From NCBI GenBank assembly GCA_947372405.1, contig CANBTO010000353.1, forward strand, positions 1 to 5,739: 5,739 bases of DNA, written 5' to 3'. The DNA comes from Verrucomicrobiaceae bacterium. Lineage in GTDB: Bacteria > Verrucomicrobiota > Verrucomicrobiae > Verrucomicrobiales > Akkermansiaceae. This document shows, one piece after another, positions 1 to 5,739 of this stretch. How positions within the stretch are numbered: the first letter of the stretch is position 1; each line of letters opens with the position of its first letter. The translations under genes and the position numbers were made by a program. The notes beneath the pieces are model-generated. The model was not told where the DNA came from and searched no databases. It was given only the letters and a program-made list of their open reading frames with translations.

Positions 1-1
1 G

Positions 2-427
2 GACATCACGCCGGACTTCGAAGAGGTCCAATACCGCGTGCGCGCCATCGACTTCGACCAGCAGTCCTACGAAGGCCGCGGAAACACCTACCTCGCCTTC
101 CGATTCGCCTCCAACCGCGTCGTCACCAAGCTCGCCTTCGACGTGCTCAACCGCAAGAGCATCGACCAGTACGTGGCCGAGGAACACGCCCAGATGGCGC
201 GCCGCGCCAAGGTCGAGAGCAGCCGGCTGCGCGCGTTGTTAGGCATCATGCGCCGCGAGGAGATCGCGCCGCGTGAACACGTCGTCACCCTGGCCCGGGA
301 GCTTGACCGCATGCACGGCACCCATGATTTCGCCGACTGCCAGACCATGGGCGAGCTCACCGCGCGCCACATCACCACCATGCTGGAGATCCCCCCAACC
401 GACGCGGTATGGCAGAACCAATACTGA
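2..427 (+). CDS. C-terminal part of an unrecognised protein (5' end outside window)
   Basis: The reading frame is open from the left edge to a TGA at 425-427, so this is the last 141 codons of a longer gene. An internal GTG at 38 could serve as a start, but the frame continues upstream of it without a stop, and the upstream residues (DITPDFEEVQYRV) run smoothly into the rest, so I treat the gene as partial. The visible part begins with a compact segment containing AIDFDQQSYEGR, then a mostly helical, charged region with many Arg, Glu and Ala (AEEHAQMARRAKVESSRLRALL) and a C-terminal helix around GELTARHITTMLEI. There is no membrane segment or Cys motif, so it is probably cytoplasmic. Third codon positions are almost all G or C, which supports real coding and sets it apart from the operon downstream. 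I do not recognise the family and assign no function. The coding call is firm; identity is open. Confidence 0.85.
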   Translation, partial: DITPDFEEVQYRVRAIDFDQQSYEGRGNTYLAFRFASNRVVTKLAFDVLNRKSIDQYVAEEHAQMARRAKVESSRLRALLGIMRREEIAPREHVVTLARELDRMHGTHDFADCQTMGELTARHITTMLEIPPTDAVWQNQY

Positions 428-508
428 GGCAGGGTTTACCATACCCTTGCTGCATAATCGGCAAGAGATGACTCCGTTTGTTGATTGCCAGGAAATATGT
501 CAGGCCTG
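428..508. other. Convergent intergenic gap, no clear terminator
   Basis: Two genes converge on this 81-base gap. It holds a weak inverted repeat, CTTGC at 446-450 against GCAAG at 461-465, extended by one T·G pair around an 8-base loop. A second GGCAA/TTGCC pair shares part of the same sequence. Neither is followed by a T run on either strand, so no intrinsic terminator can be called. Seen directly; any role as a bidirectional terminator is inference. Confidence 0.4.
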
Positions 509-1189
509 TTAGTCACGAATGCCACGATAGCGCAGCGGGATGAAGCCGGACTCGATGAGTTTGGCAATGTCATGCTCAACCGCGCGGGTTTTGGAGTAGG
601 GCGCGGCTTCGTAGAAGCGTGCGCGGGTCTTTTCCGCGTCGAGCCAGTTGACGAAGAGGATGACGTGGCCGCCAGCGTGGTTCATGACGTCGGCAGGCTT
701 GAGTTCCGCGGTGGATGCGAGCCGCTTGCAGATGCCGCCGAGAGTGGAGGTTGACTCGCGTTTTTTCAGGGCCCAGCAGCGGGAGATGAAACCGGAGCAG
801 TCGATGCCAACGCATTCGCCACTGACCGCGCCGCCGCCCAAGCGGCGTTTCTCGGCGGAATAGACGTCGCCCGCGGCCCGGCCTTTGTGCAGTCCGGCGT
901 CGAAGGATTCCGGAGTGTCCCAGCCACCCCATTTGTAGGCGACCCCGGAGTTTTCGCCAAGAGTCCAACAGTCTTCATCGGGACTGCCATGATGCCCCGC
1001 GCGGTCGGGCGTGTGGATCTCGATGCCAGCGGAGTCCTTGCCATGGCGAACGTGCCTGGCCTCGGCCGTCCAGCGATGTTCGATGAAATGATTGGCAATC
1101 TTCAGGGCCTCGGCGCGGGTGAGGCCATCGGCGAATGCCTGGCCAACGAGGGTGAAAAACAGCAATATGCGGAGAAGGAGTGATGGCAT
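509..1189 (-). CDS. Secreted NlpC/P60-like (papain-fold) cysteine peptidase
   Basis: This 226-residue protein starts at an ATG whose complement lies at 1187-1189 and ends at TAA (509-511). Residues 1-20 form a typical signal peptide: a short N-terminus with one Arg, a hydrophobic core (LLLRILLFFTLVG) and an A-F-A signal peptidase I site before Asp21, so the product should be exported. The mature part carries YKWGGWDTPESF (about 85-96), then GIDCSGF with the probable nucleophile Cys131, then GGHVILFV with the probable catalytic His175, and FYEAAP with Glu194 as a possible third polar residue. The DCSGF and GHVILF pair is the hallmark layout of NlpC/P60 and related amidase folds, which usually cut peptide bonds of cell-wall peptides. 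There is no separate SH3 or LysM wall-binding domain. A short AGGG lies very close upstream of the start. It is transcribed away from the MoxR operon and convergent with the partial gene at the left edge. Fold is well supported; substrate is inferred. Confidence 0.85.
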   Translation of the reverse strand: MPSLLLRILLFFTLVGQAFADGLTRAEALKIANHFIEHRWTAEARHVRHGKDSAGIEIHTPDRAGHHGSPDEDCWTLGENSGVAYKWGGWDTPESFDAGLHKGRAAGDVYSAEKRRLGGGAVSGECVGIDCSGFISRCWALKKRESTSTLGGICKRLASTAELKPADVMNHAGGHVILFVNWLDAEKTRARFYEAAPYSKTRAVEHDIAKLIESGFIPLRYRGIRD

Positions 1190-1225
1190 GGCCCTGGCAA
1201 ACCTAACGCCGTGAAGGTCGCATGG

Positions 1226-1237
1226 CGCCGCGCGGCG
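1226..1237. repeat. 12-base perfect GC palindrome in the peptidase gene leader
   Basis: CGCCGCGCGGCG is a perfect 12-base palindrome lying about 37-48 bases upstream of the minus-strand peptidase start. In RNA it could fold as a 4-pair stem with a GCGC loop. In a GC-rich genome a palindrome of this kind can be chance, so a regulatory role is only possible. Confidence 0.3.
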
Positions 1238-1243
1238 GTAAAG

Positions 1244-1267
1244 GTTGATTATTGCCAGAGGATCAAC
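1244..1267. repeat. Inverted repeat GTTGAT-N12-ATCAAC, possible operator
   Basis: GTTGAT at 1244-1249 is matched by its exact reverse complement ATCAAC at 1262-1267, with 12 bases between. The half-site spacing suits a dimeric regulator binding adjacent helical turns. It lies 55-78 bases upstream of the peptidase start, a plausible promoter position for that gene. The match is seen; the operator role is inference. Confidence 0.3.
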
Positions 1268-1283
1268 TCAGGCACGTAAGCGG

Positions 1284-1307
1284 GTCACGCGCCTTGTGAC
1301 GATCGTC
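1284..1307. repeat. Adjacent palindromes: GTCAC-N7-GTGAC and GACGATCGTC
   Basis: GTCAC (1284-1288) and GTGAC (1296-1300) form an inverted repeat with a 7-base spacer. It overlaps a perfect 10-base palindrome, GACGATCGTC (1298-1307). The cluster sits near the middle of the divergent region, where a shared regulator site would be expected. Seen in sequence; function is inferred and chance is not excluded. Confidence 0.3.
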
Positions 1308-1377
1308 GCCCGCCTCCGCCATTCGACCTCAAGTCGGGCCGTTCAACCGGAATCGCACTACCTCCAAGTTTGAAGCT

Positions 1378-1393
1378 TGTGGGCAATGCCACA
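1378..1393 (+). repeat. Short hairpin upstream of the MoxR gene
   Basis: TGTGG at 1378-1382 can pair with CCACA at 1389-1393 around a GCAATG loop. It ends 12 bases before a candidate leader ORF start at 1406. The five-pair stem is weak, and I report it only as a possible element of the operon leader. Confidence 0.2.
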
Positions 1394-1405
1394 TGGCCTA
1401 GCGTG

Positions 1406-1450
1406 ATGTCTATCGGCCAGTCACAGAACCTAACTTCCTCTGATTCGTGA
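1406..1450 (+). other. Candidate 14-codon leader ORF overlapping the MoxR start
   Basis: An ATG at 1406 opens a 14-residue frame (MSIGQSQNLTSSDS) that stops at TGA 1448-1450. The stop overlaps the proposed GTG start of the MoxR gene as GTGA, an arrangement typical of translational coupling. There is no clear ribosome binding site before it. The alternative is that these residues are the real N-terminus of the MoxR protein, separated from it by a one-base change, since a polar Ser/Gln-rich lead before the first helix is common in that family. Both readings are inference. Confidence 0.25.
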
Positions 1451-2373
1451 GAGAAAAACTTGATCTATTGTTTCATCGCATGACGACCAAAGTGCTGGGT
1501 GCGGAAGAGCCCGCGCAACTACTGCTGGTGGCCCTGCTGTCCAACGGGCACGTTCTGATCCAGGGAGCGCCGGGAGTCGGGAAAACCACTCTGGCTCAGA
1601 CGCTGGCGAGTTGCATAGACGGGACGTTCAGCCGCATTCAATTCACGCCGGATCTCCTGCCTGCGGATATTTTGGGGTATTCCATTTACCATCAGGGAAG
1701 CGGGCAGTTTCAATTCATCCCAGGTCCGGTTTTTCGTAACATCGTGCTTGCCGATGAAATCAACCGGACGGGCCCGCGCATCCAGAGCGCCCTGTTGGAA
1801 TGCATGAATGAACACCAGGTGACGGTGGATGGAGTGACGCGCAAACTGGAAGCGCCGTTTCTTGTCGTAGCCACGCAGAACAATCTTTATTCTTCCGGGA
1901 CGTTCCCGCTCCCGGAGCCGCAACTGGATCGTTTTCTGCTTAGCATCCACATGAAGATACCGGACGTGGAGACGCAGGCGACGCTGCTCCAGCTTCATGC
2001 CCGGCGCGCCCAGAACCCGCCATCGATCGAGCCCATCCTCCACTCTGACGATGTGCGGACCATGCAGGGGGAGGTCTCCCAAGTGCAGGTCAATGACCGC
2101 GTCTGCCGCTATATCGCCAATTTTTGCGAGGAACTGCGCAAGCAGGAGGGCGGGAGGGGCGGACTTTCCGCGCGGGCAGCCATCGCCCTCATGCGGGCGT
2201 CCCAGGCCATGGCATATCTATCAGGAAGCGCCGCGGTTTACCCTGACCATGTCAAGGCGGTGGCGTCCTCGGTGATGTCTCACCGGATTTCCAGCAAGGA
2301 TGCACGGATGAACCAGTCTGCCAATCCCGAGCAACTCATCGCCCACGTGCTACAGCATCTCCCCGTCCCTTGA
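1447..2373 (+). CDS. MoxR-family AAA+ ATPase
   Basis: This 308-residue protein has the full AAA+ MoxR layout. Walker A is GAPGVGKTT at residues 40-48, with Lys46 binding phosphate. Walker B is NIVLADEINR at 98-107, with Asp103 and Glu104 for magnesium and hydrolysis. Sensor 1 is ATQN at 142-145, the arginine finger region is LPEPQLDRF at 155-163 (Arg162), and sensor 2 is in GLSARA at 239-244 (Arg243). The length is close to the usual 310-330. MoxR ATPases are cytoplasmic and are thought to remodel or activate partner proteins, often DUF58 or von Willebrand A-type proteins encoded next door, as here. The start is uncertain: an in-frame TGA at 1441-1443 rules out any start before GTG 1447, no Shine-Dalgarno is visible, and ATG 1480 would remove the first helix. 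GTG is preferred because that helix is normally present. It is the first gene of the operon and ends 14 bases before the DUF58 gene. Confidence 0.95.
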   Translation: MREKLDLLFHRMTTKVLGAEEPAQLLLVALLSNGHVLIQGAPGVGKTTLAQTLASCIDGTFSRIQFTPDLLPADILGYSIYHQGSGQFQFIPGPVFRNIVLADEINRTGPRIQSALLECMNEHQVTVDGVTRKLEAPFLVVATQNNLYSSGTFPLPEPQLDRFLLSIHMKIPDVETQATLLQLHARRAQNPPSIEPILHSDDVRTMQGEVSQVQVNDRVCRYIANFCEELRKQEGGRGGLSARAAIALMRASQAMAYLSGSAAVYPDHVKAVASSVMSHRISSKDARMNQSANPEQLIAHVLQHLPVP

Positions 2374-2387
2374 CGCCATTCTGAGCC

Positions 2388-3575
2388 ATGACTGATCCAG
2401 CCGCCATGCAAGGTGAGAGTCAAGCCCCGGCTCACAGCGTGCGTCCGCGACTGACTTCCCGCGGGCGCGGACTGCTCGCACTATCGGTGATGGCGGTGAT
2501 CTATGGATTTGTCATGCCGGAACCGGGGGGCGTCCACCTTGGCCTGTTAGGTTTGCTGGTGTTGGGTGGCGGCTTCTGGTGGTCGGGGAGCAACCTGCGT
2601 GATCTCTCATATACCAGAAGCACTCCGGAATCTGCGTTCGTGGGTCAGCTTTTCACACTGGCACTCACCGTGACGAATCACAGGAAACGCCAGGATGCCT
2701 TTGCCGTGGAATTCGAGGACTCCGTGGCCGGGCCGGTGGAAAAAGGCCTCCGGGCCGACTGGCTTTATGCGGAGGACTCGGCAACCCGGGAAATGCAAAC
2801 CCGGCTGCCCAAGCGAGGCTTGCTTCACCAGGCGCACGCAGGTTTTGAGTCCACGTTCCCACTGGGGCTCTGGAAATCGCGCGTTGAACAGGATGACAAA
2901 CTGGAAATGACGGTTTTCCCGCGGCCCATTACGCCGAAAATGTTCGAAGATCAGGATTTTCTAACCAATTTGGAGCTGGATGATGCGGAATCCTCGTTGA
3001 CGGATTGGGATGGGGATTTTCATGGCCTGCGGGAATTCCAGCCAGGGGATCGCACGAAACTCATCCACTGGCCGGCGAGCGCCAGGAGCCGACATCTGGT
3101 GGTCAGGCAATTCGACCGCCGGCTGCCCAACCGGGTGACCCTGATATTCCATTCGATCCGACCGGATTCGAAACCGCAGCCGGGCAGCGCCTTTGAAAGC
3201 GGCCTGGAACTGCTCTGCGGCATGCTCCTGCTCTTCCGTGATCGAGATACTCCGGTGGACATGATCGCCTCGTTCAATGAATGGCAGACCCTGCAAGTGG
3301 AGTCCCAATGGGAACTTCATGCCGCGTTGCGAACACTGGCAATGGCAAAGCGCAAGGCCGAGAGAAACCATAACTCGCTCCATGCGGCGCTCGCGGGCGC
3401 GCTGGCGGGACATCGTGTGATCGTCCTCAGTGACGTGCCACTCAAAGAATGGGAGGGTGACATGTTGGATCTGCCTTGCTTGACCATTTGCATGAGCATC
3501 AAGGAAATGTACATCCGCCAGCCCCGCATGGCTCCGCGAAATCCCATTCCCATCGTTCAAACCCAACTGCCATGA
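2388..3575 (+). CDS. DUF58-domain membrane protein
   Basis: This is a 395-residue protein. After a basic N-terminal stretch (RPRLTSRGRG) there are two closely spaced hydrophobic segments, at about 26-42 and 47-65, which anchor it as a hairpin in the inner membrane. A beta-rich region follows (about 75-180). The DUF58 signature then appears as GLREFQPGDRTKLIHWPASARSR with LVVRQFD, residues 213-243; this is the best-conserved part of the family. The remaining part (about 250-395) corresponds to the von Willebrand A-like half, but the usual Asp-x-Ser-x-Ser metal site is not evident: the matching strand reads VTLIFHSIRPD. Proteins of this family are regular partners of MoxR ATPases, and their biochemical role is unknown. 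The start ATG at 2388 follows the MoxR stop by 14 bases and lacks a clear Shine-Dalgarno; ATG 2406 is a less likely alternative. Its TGA overlaps the next gene's ATG. Confidence 0.93.
   Translation: MTDPAAMQGESQAPAHSVRPRLTSRGRGLLALSVMAVIYGFVMPEPGGVHLGLLGLLVLGGGFWWSGSNLRDLSYTRSTPESAFVGQLFTLALTVTNHRKRQDAFAVEFEDSVAGPVEKGLRADWLYAEDSATREMQTRLPKRGLLHQAHAGFESTFPLGLWKSRVEQDDKLEMTVFPRPITPKMFEDQDFLTNLELDDAESSLTDWDGDFHGLREFQPGDRTKLIHWPASARSRHLVVRQFDRRLPNRVTLIFHSIRPDSKPQPGSAFESGLELLCGMLLLFRDRDTPVDMIASFNEWQTLQVESQWELHAALRTLAMAKRKAERNHNSLHAALAGALAGHRVIVLSDVPLKEWEGDMLDLPCLTICMSIKEMYIRQPRMAPRNPIPIVQTQLP
3572..3575 (+). promoter_or_regulatory. ATGA stop-start overlap (translational coupling)
   Basis: The DUF58 stop TGA (3573-3575) and the transglutaminase start ATG (3572-3574) share the ATGA tetranucleotide. 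No Shine-Dalgarno stands before the ATG (CAAACCCAACTGCC), so ribosomes finishing the DUF58 gene probably reinitiate here. The overlap is seen; coupling is the usual reading of such sites. Confidence 0.7.
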
Positions 3576-5722
3576 AAGTCGCGCTGGCCATCTACTGGTT
3601 GATGCTTGTCCTCGAGGGCGGCGTGGCGTGGCGGGCTTGCGGATCGCCATATTTGCTGGCAGCTTCCATGGCGGGGGTGCTGATTCATGCGCTGCTAGGC
3701 ATCAGGCCGGGTCAGGTGGCTGAAATCACCAGACTCATCACCTGCTCCGTGCTCGTGGGCCTTTGTCCGCTGTATTATGCGAATGACCCTTACGTGTACT
3801 GGCTCTGCCTGCTGGCCCTGCCCCACCTCTTGTCGGCCACTCAGTGTGTTGAGGAGATCCAGTCCTCTGGCACCACCAGTGAGGTCAATTGCCTCAGGAT
3901 CGGACACTCCGTTTTCACACTGGGATTTTACTCATCTCTGGCTCTGGCGTATTCGCTGCTGAATGCGGAACACCTGAAATTGGAGCGCGCCACGGGGACC
4001 ATGCTGGCGCTTGTCATCGCGCTGCTAGGAATGGTCGCTTGGGAAGCGGGGCGTGGGGGGCGCTTCAAGAAAGGCATCACCGCGCATGCTCTATCAGCCA
4101 GAGGAAAAGCATCCCGCATCGCACTTATGGGGTTGGGAGCGGTCATGTTCGCCCTGATGTTCGCGGTGGTTCTTCCACTTGTGTCGGATGCCTTGTGCCA
4201 TTTTTCACCCAGGCTGAAATTGCCGCGCAATCTTCGCGAAGCGGGTCCTCGGCAGTTGCCCGCCACCCACTCCGGCAAGCACGATGCGGCTCCATCCAAC
4301 GATGATTCTGATCCGGATGCCGGGCCGGTGATGACCACCCGCTCGGTTGAATCAGGACTCCCGATGAGCGGCACGCTCGAACTGTCGGACGAGGTCCAGG
4401 TGGTGCTCAAATTTGAAGATTCCGCCCAAGTGGAAAGCCTGACCAAAGAAGGACCACTCTATGTCCGCACGCGTGCCGTGAGCCAATTCAAGGACGGCCA
4501 GTGGGTCACCGAAAATCAATCGGGTTATTGGTTGACGGATGCCACTGATGGAAACCTGGATGGCAAAGTGGAAGTCAGCAAGCCCTTGTCCGGGGAGATT
4601 GCCCACGAAGTCTTCATTCCACAAAGCACCGGTGATGTATTACCTGCGCTGGCGGGTGTCACCACCTATGCGCTGCCGGAAATCCTCGTGCATCCGGACC
4701 ACTGGTTTCAAAACGAGTTCACGGGCGACATCCGATACAAGGCATGGTCCAAGCCCGACAACATCCTCTCGTATCCGCATTCAAATCTCAAACCTGGAAA
4801 TCCTGGTGGGGCCTATCTCGCCAGACTTGTCACACCCTTTGGGACTCGATTGACAGAGCTTGCCGAAGTCTTGCGAGCCAAGCGCCCGGATCTGCCCGGA
4901 CGCCTGGACCTGCTCCGCCAGTATTTTCAATCGGAGTATCAATACAGCATGACGATTGAAAACAAATCCGGCATGCCACCGCTTGAAAATTTCATTTTCG
5001 AGGAAAGAAAAGGATATTGCGATTTCTTCGCGAGCGCCGGCGCCTTGATTCTCCGCCACATGGGCATCCCATCGCGCGTGGCCTACGGCTATAAAGAAGG
5101 CGAGCATGATGATGCCACCGACACTTGGATATTCCGCGGCTACCATGCCCATGCATGGACTGAAGTATTCGTGCAGGACCATGGCTGGATCATTTGTGAT
5201 TTCACTCCGTCTTCCAGTGATCGCTCACACCGCACTGGAACGCCTCCTCCATTTGACATGGCTCGCTTCGAGGGGGCGGGCAAGCCCGGCAATAATGCCG
5301 GTCACAAGCGCTGGAACAAACAGTCATCTCTCGAATCCATCCGATCCCGGTGGGTGCCGGCGGTTCTGGGACTTGGATTGCTCGGCGCGCTGGTTGGCTT
5401 CCTGTTCCGCAAGCGACGGACTTCAGAGCAGCGGGCGGCGGAAAAGGCCGCCCGCGAGCGAGCCGGGCGTGACCGCCAACCTGCGTATTTCCTCGAGTTC
5501 CTCCGCATGTGCGAAGCTCTTGGCCATCGCCGGTTGGATGGACAGACCTTGATGGAGTTTCACAATCAGCTCAAGCATTCGCGGTTCTGCAGCGATGACT
5601 TCGACGACCTCGCCGCTTATTATTACAAGTCGCGTTATGAGGACGCCCCGCAGGATGTGCCTCGCGAGCAAGGGTTTCTCAGGCGCATCCGCGACTTCAG
5701 GAATAGAAGGGAGAAAGATTGA
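3572..5722 (+). CDS. TgpA-like membrane transglutaminase (transglutaminase core plus DUF4129-like tail)
   Basis: From the ATG at 3572 the product has 716 residues. The frame stays open upstream to a TTG at 3476, but ATG 3572 overlaps the DUF58 stop as ATGA and begins directly with a membrane segment, so I choose it. Six or seven hydrophobic segments lie in residues 3-205 (for example 55-70, 113-131, 143-158 and 183-205), as in the TgpA N-terminal domain. A basic loop, RGGRFKKG (161-168), predicts that the segment after it exits to the periplasm. An Asp/Ser-rich linker (about 225-260) leads to the transglutaminase-like core with Cys483 (GYCDFFASAG), His527 (YHAHAWTEVF) and Asp543 (GWIICDFTPS), a complete triad. 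A further membrane segment (594-612) is followed by RKRR and a helical cytoplasmic tail resembling DUF4129. P. aeruginosa TgpA has the same architecture and gene neighbours. The activity could be crosslinking or peptide hydrolysis; the substrate is unknown. Confidence 0.93.
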   Translation: MKVALAIYWLMLVLEGGVAWRACGSPYLLAASMAGVLIHALLGIRPGQVAEITRLITCSVLVGLCPLYYANDPYVYWLCLLALPHLLSATQCVEEIQSSGTTSEVNCLRIGHSVFTLGFYSSLALAYSLLNAEHLKLERATGTMLALVIALLGMVAWEAGRGGRFKKGITAHALSARGKASRIALMGLGAVMFALMFAVVLPLVSDALCHFSPRLKLPRNLREAGPRQLPATHSGKHDAAPSNDDSDPDAGPVMTTRSVESGLPMSGTLELSDEVQVVLKFEDSAQVESLTKEGPLYVRTRAVSQFKDGQWVTENQSGYWLTDATDGNLDGKVEVSKPLSGEIAHEVFIPQSTGDVLPALAGVTTYALPEILVHPDHWFQNEFTGDIRYKAWSKPDNILSYPHSNLKPGNPGGAYLARLVTPFGTRLTELAEVLRAKRPDLPGRLDLLRQYFQSEYQYSMTIENKSGMPPLENFIFEERKGYCDFFASAGALILRHMGIPSRVAYGYKEGEHDDATDTWIFRGYHAHAWTEVFVQDHGWIICDFTPSSSDRSHRTGTPPPFDMARFEGAGKPGNNAGHKRWNKQSSLESIRSRWVPAVLGLGLLGALVGFLFRKRRTSEQRAAEKAARERAGRDRQPAYFLEFLRMCEALGHRRLDGQTLMEFHNQLKHSRFCSDDFDDLAAYYYKSRYEDAPQDVPREQGFLRRIRDFRNRREKD

Positions 5723-5723
5723 A

Positions 5724-5735
5724 CCGCCAAGGCGG
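5724..5735 (+). repeat. Short GC hairpin right after the operon, cut by window edge
   Basis: CCGCCAAGGCGG follows one base after the operon stop. It is self-complementary around AA and could fold as CCGC-CAAG-GCGG. It could be the start of a terminator or of an intergenic repeat of the AACCGCCAAG type often seen in this kind of genome. Only 17 bases are available after the stop, so neither can be decided. Confidence 0.35.
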
Positions 5736-5739
5736 AGCT

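Larger units (their letters stand above)
1190..1446. promoter_or_regulatory. Divergent intergenic region between peptidase gene and MoxR operon
   Basis: This 257-base stretch must contain the promoters for both divergent units, since both start at its edges. I could not identify a convincing -35/-10 pair on either strand: TTGAAG at 1370-1375 has no good -10 at 16-18 bases. It contains several short palindromes (listed separately) and a 14-codon ORF at its right end. No tRNA or other RNA gene was recognised. The presence of promoters is inference from gene layout; the palindromes are seen directly. Confidence 0.6.

Noticed and set aside
38..40. GTG at 38 as the true start of the left-edge gene
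   Set aside because: The frame is open upstream to the window edge and the preceding residues look like ordinary protein; no ribosome binding site is seen before the GTG.
446..465. Bidirectional intrinsic terminator between the converging genes
   Set aside because: The stem has only five pairs plus one T·G, and there is no T run on either strand.
1370..1402. Sigma-70-type promoter with TTGAAG as the -35 of the MoxR operon
   Set aside because: No acceptable -10 sequence lies 16-18 bases downstream.
1190..1446. tRNA or structured RNA gene in the largest gap
   Set aside because: No cloverleaf, CCA end or long stem could be found; only short isolated palindromes are present.
1519..2082. 187-codon open frame on the minus strand opposite the MoxR gene
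   Set aside because: It lies opposite conserved AAA+ motifs, has an Arg/His/Gln-rich product without recognisable features, and is a typical antisense shadow in GC-rich DNA.
3476..3571. Upstream extension of the transglutaminase gene to a TTG start at 3476
   Set aside because: The extra 32 residues are His/Pro-rich, lie fully inside the DUF58 coding region and precede the membrane segment that normally begins the protein. ATG 3572 in the ATGA overlap is a far better start.
2961..3650. 229-codon open frame on the minus strand opposite the DUF58 gene and the DUF58/transglutaminase junction
   Set aside because: Composition is unlike a real protein (Arg, Gln and His rich), there is no domain, and it spans the end of one firm gene and the start of another.
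3928..4446. 172-codon open frame on the minus strand opposite the transglutaminase gene
   Set aside because: Ser/Ala/Arg-rich, no motif, and fully opposite a well-supported gene.

Overview
The window looks like chromosomal DNA of a fairly GC-rich, diderm-type bacterium. The protein styles, above all the family of the exported cysteine peptidase and the MoxR–DUF58–transglutaminase cluster with weak ribosome binding sites, make me think of the Verrucomicrobiota (Verrucomicrobiaceae/Luteolibacter-like). That placement is a judgement from protein character only and was not checked by any search.

Layout. (1) Positions 2-427, plus strand: the 3' end of a gene that enters from the left edge. Its family is not recognised, and its third codon positions are almost all G or C. 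(2) Positions 428-508: a short convergent gap with only weak inverted repeats. (3) Positions 509-1189, minus strand: a secreted NlpC/P60-like cysteine peptidase with a clear signal peptide and a Cys/His/Glu set. (4) Positions 1190-1446: a divergent intergenic region with several short palindromes and a possible 14-codon leader ORF. (5) Positions 1447-5722, plus strand: a compact three-gene operon encoding a MoxR-type AAA+ ATPase, a membrane-anchored DUF58 protein, and a TgpA-like membrane transglutaminase. The first two genes are 14 bases apart and the last two overlap by ATGA. (6) Positions 5723-5739: a short GC-rich hairpin cut by the window edge.

How the genes work together. The MoxR–DUF58–transglutaminase trio is a widespread conserved cluster; in Pseudomonas aeruginosa the equivalent transglutaminase, TgpA, is reported to be important for viability. 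The likely arrangement is a cytoplasmic MoxR ATPase acting as a chaperone or remodeller, a DUF58 protein at the membrane, and an enzyme whose papain-like transglutaminase core faces the periplasm. The true substrate is unknown. The divergent neighbour is also an exported enzyme of the broad papain-like fold, so both transcription units flanking region (4) point to the cell envelope.

I see no mobile element, CRISPR array, rRNA or tRNA. No clearly new system is visible. The most useful points to check are the 5' end of the moxR-type gene (leader ORF or frameshift), the lack of Shine-Dalgarno sequences in the operon, and the unidentified gene at the left edge.
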